From the NCBI GenBank assembly GCA_950022295.1, contig OX465596.1, positions 125,964,501 through 126,028,500 of the forward strand: a DNA stretch of 64,000 bases. The letters are read 5' to 3'. Origin of the DNA: Bromus sterilis. Lineage: Eukaryota; Streptophyta; Magnoliopsida; Poales; Poaceae. The notes below the pieces were generated by a model that saw only the letters and a program-made list of their open reading frames with translations, had not been told where the DNA came from and searched no databases. Shown here in pieces: positions 32,037 to 43,469 of this stretch; position 1 is the stretch's first letter; each line of letters starts with the position of its first letter. The position numbers were made by a program, and so were the translations under genes.

Positions 32037-34949
32037 CTGCCGGGAATGCCACCCGACAGATGTGTAGAGTTTATAGTGGATCTTGTGCCAGGAACCGTAC
32101 CAATTTCTAGACGCCCATACAAAATGGCCCCACGTGAGTTAGCTGAGCTTAAAACCCAACTAGAAGCTTTGTTGGAAAAAGGCTTCATCCTCCCTAGCTC
32201 ATCGCTATGGGGTTGCCCCTTTCTGTTCGTAACAAAGAAAGATGGAACAGAAAGGATGTGCGTAGACTATCGCCCGCTAAATCTAGCGACGATAAATAAC
32301 AAGTACCCACTTCCCAGTATCAATGATCTTTATGATCAACTTGCAGGATCCTCTGTCTTCTCCAAGATGGATTTGAGATTGGGTTATCATCAAATCAAAA
32401 TCCGAAACGAGGACATTCCCAAAATGGCTTTTACTACTCGTTATGGTCTTTACGAGTACACCGTCATGTCCTTTGGTTTAACCAATGCCCCCGCCACTTT
32501 CTCGCGCATGATGAATTCGATCTTCATGGAGTACCTAGATAAATTTGTTGTAGTTTATCTCGATGACATTCTCATCTACTCGAAGAACGAAGAAGAACAT
32601 GCCGAACACCTAAGGCTGGTATTGATGAAACTTAGAGAGCATCGCCTGTATGCTAAATTCTCCAAGTGTGAATTTTGGCTACTAGAAGTGACCTACTTAG
32701 GCCACGCGATTTCTGCAAAAGGCATTGCTGTGAATCCTGAGAGAATTCAGGCCGTCCTTGACTGGACGCCACCTGAATCGGTTAAGCAAGTTAGGAGTTT
32801 TCTTGGCCTAGCCAGCTATTGCCGTCGCTTCGTCGAGAACTTTTCTAAATTTGAAAAGCCTCTAACTGAACTCCTCAAGAAAGATAAGAAATTCCTATGG
32901 ACTCCCAAGTGCGAGGAAAGCTTTCAAGAGCTAAAAAGAAGATTGACTTCTGCACCCGTACTTGCACCTCCGGACACCAAAAAGGATTTCGAGATCTATT
33001 GTGACGCATCACGGCAAGGGTTAGGATGCATACTTCTGCAAGATAGACATGTGGTAGCTTGTGCTTCACGCCAGTTGCGGCCACATGAAGAGAACTATCC
33101 TACCCGTGACCTTGAACTCGCTGCCGTAGTTCATGCCCTAACAACTTGGCGACATTACCTCCTTGGTAATCGTTGTGAGATCTATTCCGACCACCAAAGC
33201 CTCAAATACATTTTCACCCAGCCAGATCTTAATCTCAGGCAAAGACGCTGGATTGAGTTGATAAAATATTACGACGTAGGAATTTCTTACACCCCAGGAA
33301 AAGCCAATGTCATGGCTGATGCACTAAGTCGTAAGTCGTATTGTAACAACCTCATGTTACAAAAGTATCAACCACTTCTTCATGAGGAATTTTGCAAACT
33401 CAATCTTGAGATTGTTCCTCATGTCTATCTTTCTACCTCGGTGGCGAAACCAACTCTTGAGGATCAAATCATATTTGCCCAAAGGCGTGCACGAGGTGTT
33501 CGCCGGATCAAGGAGAACATTGCTAGCGGGGTTGCTAAATGTTTCTCCACAGATAGCAAGGGAACGATATTCTTTGGAAATCGTTTGGTAGTACCTAAGA
33601 ATAGGGAACTAAGGCAACTCATCCTCAAAGAAGCCCATGACACACCCCTCTCAATTCATCCCGGTAGCACAAAAATGTACCGAGATCTACGCCAGAGATT
33701 TTGGTGGACTAGGATGAAGAGAGACATTGCTCAATTTGTTGCCGAATGTGATGTTTGTCGTCGCATTAAGGCAGAACATCAAAGACCTGCTGGTACACTT
33801 CAACCTTTGCCTATTCCAGAGTGGAAATGGGACAAAGTCGGTATGGACTTCATCACCGGCTTTCCAAAAACCCAGAAAGGAAACGATGCCATCTTCGTTG
33901 TCATAGATAGGCTTTCCAAAGTTGCTCACTTCCTTCCAGTTCGCGAGTCTATAACTGCTAGCCAGTTAGCGAACTTGTATGTGTCGAGAATTTTATCCCT
34001 TCACGGTGTTCCTCAGGAAATCAATTCTGATCGTGGTAGCCTTTTCACCTCTAGATTTTTGGGAAGCTTTCAGAATGCTATGGGAACTCATCTCTCCTTT
34101 AGTACAGCTTTCCATCCTCAGTCTAGCGGTCAAGTCGAAAGGGTTAACCAAATTCTTGAAGACATGCTCAGAGCTTCTGTTATCTCACTCAGAAAGAATT
34201 GGGAGAAGTCTCTTCCATTCGCCAAATTTGCTTATAACAATAGTTTCCAATCTAGTCTGAACATGGCTCCTTTTGAACTCCTATATGGACGACGATGTCG
34301 AACACCCCTAAACTGGTCAGAAACCGGTGAGAGACAATTCTTTGGACAAGATATGATCAAGGAAGCAGAAGAGAAAGTTCGCATTGTTCGTGATCAATTG
34401 AAAGCAGCCCAGTCTTGTCAGAAAAGCTACTATGATCGTCATCATAGGCAAGAGAGCTACAATCTAGATGAGAAGGCTTATCTTCGGGTTACTCCTCTGA
34501 AGGTAACCCAACGTTTCGGTATCAAAGGCAAGTTGGCCCCACGTTACATCGGACCTTTCCGCATTCTTGCTAAACGTGGAGAAGTTGCCTACCAACTTGA
34601 ACTACCCCCGCACCTTGCCTGAGTACATGATGTATTCCATGTGTCCCAACTCAGGCATTGCTTCAAGGACCCCATCCGCGAAGTCGACCATGAAACGCTT
34701 GATCTCCAAGATGACCTTTCTTATCAAGAATACCCCGTTCGTATTCTTGATTCCGCAGAGCGTGTCACTCGTCGTCAGAAGATTAAGTTCCTGAAAGTGC
34801 AATGGTCACACCACTCTGAGAGAGAAGCTATGTGGGAAAGAGAAGACCGTCTCAGTGCCGAGTACCCCACCTTCCTCCCGCAAACTTCTGAATCTCGGGA
34901 CGAGATTCTGTTGAGTGGGGGCGAGTTGTCAGAACCCTCTGTTAGGTAA
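32037..34949 (+). pseudogene. Pol of the chromodomain gypsy element: RT, RNase H, integrase, chromodomain
   Basis: It is in frame with gag-protease after the TAG at 32034-32036. Reverse transcriptase has YLDD at 32556-32567. RNase H follows (IYCDASRQGLG, then YSDHQSLKYI). The integrase has an HHCC zinc finger (IHPG to CDVCRR), then a core with Asp in VGMDFITGF, Asp in NSDRGS and Glu in GQVERVNQ. A chromodomain lies at about 34730-34880 (YPVRILDSAER, KVQW). A TGA at 34620-34622 precedes the chromodomain, at a point where the frame otherwise runs on to TAA 34947-34949 inside the 3' LTR. Apart from the two stops I see no frameshift over 2.9 kb. Confidence 0.93.
34913..34925 (+). promoter_or_regulatory. 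Polypurine tract of the chromodomain gypsy element
   Basis: GAGTGGGGGCGAG immediately precedes the 3' LTR start and at the same time encodes the end of pol. Confidence 0.85.
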
Positions 34950-37900
34950 TGTGCTAGGATCAAAGTCATCTTGCATCATGTTAAAAATTTCAAAAGAAGT
35001 CATTGAAATCAAATTCAGAGCAAAATGGGAGAAGTAACCCCCCAGATGAATTAATTCAAAAGGCCAGATAAAAATCTTCTGCAAAAATTCATGTTAGAAT
35101 TTTGAAAAGTCTTATAAATGAGTGTGATCACATATCAAGTGATGTGGGACCCACCCCATGCTCATGGATTTTTCAAATATTCAAACAGTGCATTGGTATT
35201 AATCAAGAACCCCTATTTGAGTTAAGATTCAAATTATTTGAATTTTAAAAAGTGCCAAACTTTATAAATGGCTAGTCTATATTATTATGAGGCCATATAA
35301 AAAGTTTTAGCATTTAATAAAATGGTTTGCTATTTTTTTGGCTAGCCAAAACAAATGACAGAAAAGAAAACAGAAAATAAAAAGGAAAAAGGCTCACCTG
35401 GAAGCAGCCCAACTTACCCCCCCAGCCTCCAACCGGCCCAGCCCAGCCCACCTAGCTCTTGTCGTCTACCTCTACGACGACAAGCAGCTCGGTGGCCGGC
35501 ATGCTGAGGCCGCCGACGACGGGCAGGCCACGCAACTGCCTCCCTGCCTCCTCCAGCATGTCCAGGAGAGAGTCGTGGTCGCCCTCCTCCTCCCTAGCTA
35601 GATCGGCCATGAACGCAGGAGCTTGCCGCCGCCATGGTCGACGGCGAGGAAGTTCCCGTGCCCCTTCGACCCATCCATGACGTCCACCGCGCTCCTGGTG
35701 CTCCAAGGAGTCGTCCGAGCCATCGCGTGCCCACGAAAACCCACCGCAGCTTTATCCTCATCGTTGCCCATCCACGGCCGCCGCAAGAACTCAACGCTGA
35801 CGAGGATTCCGGCCATTCCCGTGGCCCTGTTGTGTTCAGCTTGACGCGGACGTGCTCGGGCTCCCGTTTGGTGGTCTCAGCGCACCAAATGGTGGCCGGA
35901 GCCGCCGTCCCGTGTGTCGCCGCCGCGTCTGGTGGCGCCGGCGTTTAGCCGCCGGAAGCCCGCCGACGTGGCCGTGATTAGGGACTTAACCCCACCTGGG
36001 TTAAGTGACCCTAGGTCACTGCCAGTGGGCCCTGGCCCCCCCTTAACCCCCTGGTTAGTTAAAACTAACCGGGTTAATTAACTCAGAGGCTGACATGCTG
36101 ACCCCACCAGTCAGACCCCCCCTGACGTCACCCTTGCGCAAGCCTGACGCAATAAATCGATTAATTTATTTATATAAATCCAGAAATTCTAGAAAAGCTG
36201 AAACTTTAGAAATTCATAGAAAATTCATATTAACTCCAAATTTAACAAATAATATATGAAAAATGATCAGGAGAAAATAAGCTATCCAAATATCCAGCTT
36301 TCAACTATGTTTGAGTTGAATTTAAAATGTGACCAGTAGCATTTGCTATTTGGTTTAAATGGAATTAAATCAAATTCTTTTCAAATGCTTTTGCAACTTG
36401 AACCATAGCAACATACTACATTTCAATTACACATCAGAGGCATATCATACACATTTCAAAATGGGTTAACTTGATCCAAAAATGTCATATGCAACTTGGC
36501 TAAATTGGAAATCATATGTGGAGTTTAAATTTGAAAATTCAATTGCAAATACCCCATTTAAGTGGAATTGCTTCACACATCAAAGCATATACATCAAGTT
36601 TCAACCTTCAACCATGTGATTGTGCATTGTATTTACTTTGCTACCTTCTTTTTTGTTTGTCGAGTAGAGGTGGAACCGGAATAGGAGGCTGCCCCCTTCG
36701 TTGAAGACCCTGAACCCGAACCTCGTCAGCAAGGCAAGCAAACCCCCATTGATCATGTCAATAAAATCCCAATTCCCTCTCATGTCTCGCTTATGCAATG
36801 TATAGGATGATTACCATGCTATGTTTCTACCGCATAGATGAACCTATTCCTTTGCATGACCTATCATTTGTCACAGTAGTAGGCAAACCACAATCCTAGC
36901 AAATGTAGGAGTTGATTGATATCATGTGGCCCCTGTAATTGTTATTGCTTATTGCATGCTTAGAGTGATATAATGATGTTACTGTTATGTGAGTCGGGAT
37001 GGTAGTGATCATGATGATGTTGGTGGAAAGGTGTTGGTGAATCTACCCTAATACAAGGTGAACGATGAGAGGCCGTGTAGGAGTACACAGTGGGTTGTCT
37101 CGTTGAACACCGCCCTAAGTCCGAGTTCTTGTGTGGGGATCCAAGATGAAGAGTACAACCACACAATGGGCTCACTGACCCCTCTCAACCTATTAACTCG
37201 TCCCTTTCGATGTCCAGATGTCGCAGTAGTTCGGAGTTCTGGTAGGCTTGTGGCCTGGATGCTAAGTGAGAGAACGGCTCAACCGAGACCGGCTTATGCA
37301 TCACGCACACATCACTTGGGTCCACTTCGGTAAACCGGCCGGGTTCACGATAGTGGTAGCCAACCCAGGTAGGCGGCTTTCTTGGACTAGATAGGCAATG
37401 AGGTAACAATTGTGGTGAGCATCCTCGCTGGCACCCCTTGAATGGTGTCGAGATCAAAGGCGGTAAATGATGATCATGTGTGTGTAGCGGTACACCCCTG
37501 CAGGGTTAACAAAACTATTCGAATAGACGCGTCCGCGGTTAAGGACTGCTTGGAAAGCTTAGCTTGATTATTAGATAAATTGAACTGGATACTTCTAAAA
37601 TACACCAAGATAAGTGTGAGTGCTATGGCGTGCTTTCTCGTGGGGAAGTCGAGAAAGGCACCCTAGTGGTGTAATTGGTTGGAGAAAGTAGTGGACTCGT
37701 GTACGCTTCTTACCTCAAGTCTGGTACTCGTAGTTCAGCATTAGCCAAGTCAAAGCTGGCACTTCTGCAACTGAACCCCACCTACCTGTACCTTGATACA
37801 TGTGCATGAGTAGTATAGATCCTATGTAAGTCTTGCTGAGTACGACTTTGTACTCACGTTTGCTTATTCTATGTTTTAGATGAACCCACTGACCCCGAAG

Positions 37901-38658
37901 GTGGCTTCTTCATCGAGCTCGACGACTGAAGACCAAGCTAGTCTAGTCCCAGTCAGACGACTGGTTCCCTCGTGGAGGGCTTGTGTTTAAATAAGGCTTC
38001 TTAAGCCATTTGTTAAACTTGTCTGTACTCAGACCTACTTTGCTTCCGCTTGTTTGTTGTAATGTTGGATCACATGCTTGTGATCTCTGTGTGCACTCTG
38101 TGAGAGTTATCAATAAAATGTATACTTTGTAGAGAATTGCAGTGATACCTGTTGTTCATACAAGGCATGTGTGCTGCGTGTATGTTTATAACATGCATGT
38201 CTTTGTATGGGTTTTCGAGACCTTAGTTGTGATCTGGCTGGCGGACTTTCATACACCAAGTGGCCCTTAGATGTGCGCAGCATGGGGCATCGCGATGCGA
38301 TTGCTTGAGACTCCGTCTCGTGCACACTTTGTGGTATGATCGAGCCCGCCCTAGACCCCGACTAAGTGATCAGGCTGGAGTAAGTCTATGTAAGGGTTAT
38401 GAGATAGTCGATATTATGGTTGAGCCGACTTGTCTTTGAATATGGGAGTTCATCACCCATATCATTAGACTTGTGTGCGGACGATGAGGACCCATCTCAG
38501 TTGATCATCTGTCCTGGATGGGATGCCCCTCACGTACGATGCTTTCCGAGAACGTTTTGTGCTTGGCCTTGTCTGCTTAGACAAGTGGGTATAGTTCTCG
38601 ACTCTCCATATGACTATGTCGTAGCGGGACTTGCATACGCTAACCCCGGGTCCCGACC
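34927..38658 (+). repeat. 3' LTR of the chromodomain gypsy element (3732 bp)
   Basis: It matches the 5' LTR closely throughout but lacks 341 bp, joined at CCCTC 35582-35586, a motif present at both ends of the missing segment in the 5' LTR. The final base is C where the 5' LTR ends in A, so the terminus reads GACC instead of GACA. Confidence 0.92.
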
Positions 38659-38754
38659 CACGACATCTTGCATTGGTGAGAGCGTGAGGAGAAATAGGGT
38701 GGCATACAACTCCGGCGACGAAGTTTATTTCATTGCTTATATCTTGCTTTCTCA
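38659..38754. repeat. CACGA duplication (38659-38663) and continuation of the LTR-like repeat
   Basis: After CACGA the older repeat broken at 24854 resumes for about 90 bp and is then cut at about 38755 by an LTR fragment of a different family. Confidence 0.75.
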
Positions 38755-38886
38755 TATATGCGGTACTGTTCTAGATCTGGATATTTCCATCCAAATCCGG
38801 GGACGAAGAACATATCGGTCCCACCGCGACATATGACAATGCCATATGCCTCGGATTTCCAACATGATATCACAACTTTACAGCTA
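38755..38886 (-). repeat. LTR fragment (family of 43470-54340), first part, minus strand
   Basis: It matches the first ~137 bp of the LTR at 50784 but lacks its outermost 11 bases. It appears to continue at 43470 after a 4.6-kb interruption, because 43470 onward follows the same LTR sequence with only a few bases missing. Confidence 0.7.
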
Positions 38887-41800
38887 TGTAAGGCCCGATA
38901 TGTGGTACTGTTCCAGTTCTAGATGTTTCCATCCAGATCCGGGGACGAAGCACATATCGGTCCCACCGCGACATATGACGAAGTCATATGCCCCGGATTT
39001 CCAACATGATATCACAACATTACAGATACAAGGATACAATGTGGGCACCCCGGACTATATGTCCGAAGCGGCCAGCTGTGCATACCGTCATGCTCCCATG
39101 ATCAGTGTCGCATGACGCACAACTCGACAATGGATATCACAGTCACAAGTTCATACAGTACCGAATACAAAGTCATACATAAACATAGTCTTACACGGCC
39201 TCATCGGGCTCAAATGGCAGCGAAATAAGCAAAAGCAAGATAGATAGCAGCATCACAATCCACAGGCAAAGCTCAGAGCGTAGCACATCCTAGTACTCAT
39301 CAGTCGCGTCATCTTCAAATACCTGCTCCTCCAAGCCTGGCCGATTGAATAACCAGGGACAAAGCCGTGAGTACATACAAAGTACTCGCAAACCACCTAA
39401 AGAAAGGAACAAAGATTTTTGTACAAGAAAATAATGGGATGGCTATATGGTGGGGTTTAACATGAGGGACCTAACTACTCAATATTAGTTAAGTTGGCAA
39501 TATTTTACTCTTGACAAATTTTAATCCCACAATTTATATTTGATTAAATCATGTCCAACCCTTTTCATAAAACCAACATCATCATCGTGAACCATAATCT
39601 CAGTACTAGAATTTCTCATCTATTCCCCACAAAGTGTGGCCTCACTAGCTGTCCATGACCGCGGACTCCGGCTACTCGAATAGTTTTCACTCTGCAGAGG
39701 TTGTACACTTTACCCACAACATTCGATACATCCGCCGGGAGTTCCCACGGTTCGTCATACCTCAGTATGCGGTTTTCAGTTAATCGACCGTAGTCTTCCC
39801 CTTGCCTATCCTAGTACAGGTGATCTACCCGATGCCCACATCCTGAACTGTCCGTGTGCAAGGTCAGGCTCCTCGAGCAAGCCTTCACCGTAGTAGAGGT
39901 GCGGCAAAGTTCCGTACCGACACTGATATAGTCCAGCGTATTACACCCCCGACGCATCGGCAGGATTCCGGCTTCTGGGTACCATCGTGTACCTCACTCA
40001 TGTAGTTATAAGATCCCCGTACTAAGATAAGAAAGCTTCCAACTAGCCCTGTCCCATACCAGAGTATTGTGGTTGTACTTTAATACTAGGTTTGGCGGCA
40101 CTTATAGAGAGTTCCTCTAGACTTTGAATATGTTCAACGATGTTTCCAACAACCACAACCTTGGTCATCACATCTTCTTAGATGTATGCCAATACATTAG
40201 GGGGGAACAAGATTAACCAAATTATTATGTTGTCACTAGTTCTCTAACAAGGCTTGTAATAGTACCAAGATTATCGGTGTCTAGTTGATTTCTCCCAAAT
40301 AGGTAGGCTTACAAGGTATGTGGGGTTCACCTAATAAACTTGTACAAATCCCAACCCAAAAATGATATAACAAGATCATGATATATAATATGGTACAAAG
40401 GAAGTAAAAATGTAGGACAAGGTTAAGTTTTTGAAGATGGCTTGCCTTCCTCGGCGGTGTCTCCCAGTACGGCTTCTTCGGCTTGGAAGGAGTCTTCACC
40501 TGCAACGTCAGGCGTCTCGTCTACACGTTGCGGAAAAATAACACCCATTACTATCACATTAATTCCAAGCAACACTCAATCAACATAACAATCACTTGGC
40601 AAGCAACAAATGAGGCATACCATTCAAACATATTAGGATTAACACATGTGAGCAAAAATTTTAGTGGTGATGTAACAAGTTCATAGGGCTAAGCAAAATT
40701 TATGCCACTCACCACAAGGGATTTTATACAAGTTACTTTTGTATAACTTTAGATCATACTTAAATTTATTTCAAAAACAACCATAATTAGCTACCGTCCA
40801 AATACAAGTGTAATCAATTTTTATCCTATTTGATTGATTAACAAAGAATAAACTAAAATTATCCTAACATGGAATGCTAGCAATAATAGTAATATGATCA
40901 TTAATTTTATTTAAACAATCAACAATTCTATTCATACAGAAAAATAAAGCATAATCATAGGAATATATAAAAAATCAACACCACATTTTTAGAGTCCACA
41001 AGGATTTAACTAAAACTATTCTTAGCTGCTAAAAAGCACAATAAACTAATAAAAACTAAAGAAATTATTTTGGCACTGCACAAAATTTATTCTAAACATG
41101 CAGAATTATAGATATTAATTTTATGCACACAAAAAAATTTATTTCACTGAATTTGGAATTGTAGTTATTTTTCTATAAGTAAAACAGTGGTACAGATTAA
41201 AAGAAAATGGAAAAGAACAATAGGCCGGCCCGGCTATCAGGCGCCCACGGCGCTCCCTTCATTTTTTTTCCTAAACAGGCCGAGCCCAGTGTAGCGCAGC
41301 AGCGGGTTTTTTTTTCTAAAAACGAAGGGGTATTGGCCTCCCCAGGCCGTTGGATCTAAGTGGGATCCGACGGCCAGGGGGCCGTCTTCCTCCCCGCGCA
41401 CAGGCCAGGGCACGGAAGCCTCCCATGGCGGCCAGAGGCCAGCACGGCCGCGACGGTGGCCCTCCGGTGGCCGGAGGCCGACGGCAAGTGGCGGCGGGGG
41501 TAGGAGAGGTCGAGGGGGCTCCATTTTTGCGCAGAAATTGGACATGCATCGTGGAAAAAAAACGGGCCATGGTGACAGTAGGGAACGGAGCTCACTGTGG
41601 GGGGGGGGGCGTTCCGGCGGCTGCAGGCGACGGTGAGGGGCGGCGGAGGTGCAGCTTGGGGCAGGGGTTCCGTTTTTGGGGCTCGGAGGCGGCTGCGGAC
41701 GTCGGAAGAGGCGTTGGCTCGGGGTAGGCGTCGTCGGGGTAGCACGGGCTCGGGGTAGGGCGTCGCCTCCTCCTCCTGGCCGGCGGCTCCGGCGTGAGCG

Positions 41801-41982
41801 AGGCAGAGGGGTGGGCTCGCCGGCCTCCCCTCCTCTTCCTCCTCCGGTCTCCCTCTTCCTCCTCTTCCCTTCCTCTCTTCCTTTCCTTCTGTTCGGGATG
41901 GTAAAACGGACGAGCAGGGTGGTGTGGCTGGGTGGTGCTGTGGTGTGTGGCGAGTGGGGACAGGAGAGCCGGGGTGGCCTCC

Positions 41983-41989
41983 TTTTATA
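41983..41989 (-). promoter_or_regulatory. LTR TATA box, first copy
   Basis: The minus strand reads GGCTATAAAAGGAGG, a good plant TATA context within the GC-rich LTR core. The second copy is at 42488-42494. Confidence 0.65.
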
Positions 41990-42487
41990 GCCGAGAGGAG
42001 CGGGGCTGCAATGGGAGGGAGAGCCATGGGGCGATCCATGGCCTCGGGCGCCATTGGAGAAGGTGGGCGGTGGGAGAGCTCGTGAGGGTGCTCCGGTGGG
42101 TCGTTCCACCGTGGGAGCTCGCCGGTCACATCAAGGGCTTGGGTTGGGGGTAGGAATCGAGCTGGCAAGCCACGGGGGCGATCCTCGGGGTCGTCTTTGG
42201 TTGGGCAATGGGGAGCAAGGGTGTCAGTGGGCTCGGGAGGGAAGAGAAGAACGAGAGAGAGAGGTTACGAGAGAGAGAGAGAGAGACTCTCCCTGCGTGG
42301 GGAGAGGGAGAGAGAGAACGTGAGAGAGAGGGGGGGTTACGGGAGAGATTAGTGGGGTAGTTAGGGTGTTTTTTTTACAAGCACCAAACACCCATTTTTT
42401 TAAGAGAGAAAATAATAATAATAATAATAAAATATATAAAACTCTTTTCTTATTGGTATTATTGAGAGGAGAGCCGGGCTGGCCTCC

Positions 42488-42494
42488 TTTTATA
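42488..42494 (-). promoter_or_regulatory. LTR TATA box, second copy
   Basis: Identical to the box at 41983-41989, created by the 505-bp duplication. Confidence 0.65.
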
Positions 42495-43469
42495 GCCGAG
42501 AGGAGCGGGGCTGCAACGGGAGGGAGAGCCATGGGGCGATCCATGGCCTCGGGCGCCATTGGAGAAGGTGGGCGGTGGGAGAGTTCGTGAGGGTGCTCCG
42601 GTGGGTCGTTCCACCGTGGGAGCTCGCCGGTCACATCAAGGGCTTGGGTTGGGGGTAGGAATCGAGCTGGCAAGCCACGGGGGCGATCCTCGGGGTCGTC
42701 TTTGGTTGGGCAATGGGGAGCGAGGGTGTCAGTGGGCTCGGGAGGGAAGAGAAGAACGAGAGAGAGAGGTTACGAGAGAGAGAGAGACTCTCCCTGCGTG
42801 GGTAGAGGGAGAGAGAGAACGTGAGAGAGAGGGGGGGTTACGGGAGAGAGAGATCAGGGGAGAGATTAGTGGGGTAGTTAGGGTGTTTTTTTTTACAAGC
42901 ACCAAACACCCATTTTTTTTAAGAGAGAAAATAATAATAATAATAAAAAATATATATAAAACTCTTTTCTTATTGGTATTATTGTTATTGTTGTTATTAT
43001 TATTAGGTTAGATATAAAGATCATGCATGCATTTCCTTATGATTTTATGTAGTTAAGAAATCTTATTGATAAACATTTTAGTTATTAGCAAACAACCAAA
43101 AAGGTTGATGCCAAAGGATTTTTGTGGTGGCTAAAACTTTTAGTATTATTACTATATAGAAAATTTACTAGGTGTTAGCACCAAGGGTTTTTTAGAATTT
43201 GACAAGTTGCCATTTTTTTTATGACCAACTAAGGATGAAATGCATGCCTGGTAGACATATATGGTTAACCATAGTTACTAGGTTATCTTAGGCACATGCA
43301 ACACAAAATGATCACCATCATAAGTGCATCATCAAGCAACAACATGACTAACCCTAAGCACACAAGTTCAAGCATTGAAACACGACCTAACATTTCATGC
43401 AAGGTTTTTATTGGCTCTAATTTTTGGGTTAACTAGATTAACAAGAAGAGTAAAAGTTGGGATGTGACA

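Larger units (their letters stand above)
24855..38658 (+). mobile_element. Chromodomain Ty3/gypsy retrotransposon (Tekay/Del-type), near-complete, 13.8 kb, with extra ORF
   Basis: LTRs of 4079 and 3732 bp flank a 5.99-kb interior with a tRNA-iMet primer site, an extra ORF, gag-protease, pol with chromodomain, and a polypurine tract. The CACGA duplication is exact. Pol is damaged only by two in-frame stops. In the first ~240 bp of the LTRs I see about 6 substitutions, so insertion looks more recent than that of the elements to its left. It sits in an older LTR-like repeat. Confidence 0.93.
41962..42984. repeat. Tandem duplication of about 505 bp inside the LTR, two promoter copies
   Basis: Units 41962-42466 and 42467-42984 are nearly identical, with offset 505 at the start and small indels in the GA-rich part. 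Each contains a minus-strand TATAAAA box (41983-41989 and 42488-42494), a GAGAGA-rich tract, and an AATAATAAT stretch at its right end. Confidence 0.9.
38887..43469 (-). mobile_element. Long gypsy LTR, probably solo (4583 bp), minus strand
   Basis: Plus-strand ends are TGTAAGGCCC and GGGATGTGACA (minus: TGTCACATCC). The first ~150 bp are similar to the LTRs further right, so the families are related. No internal region, primer site or coding sequence adjoins it. The 5 bp before (AGCTA) and after (TACAA) differ, so no clean target duplication supports a simple insertion. A GC-rich core (41230-42360) contains the promoter, and a 505-bp piece of it is duplicated. Between 39100 and 41230 I see only AT-rich LTR DNA. 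Confidence 0.75.

Noticed and set aside
41237..42168. Minus-strand Pro/Arg-rich frame of 290 codons
   Set aside because: It spans the LTR promoter core including the TATA box. The composition alone explains the open frame.
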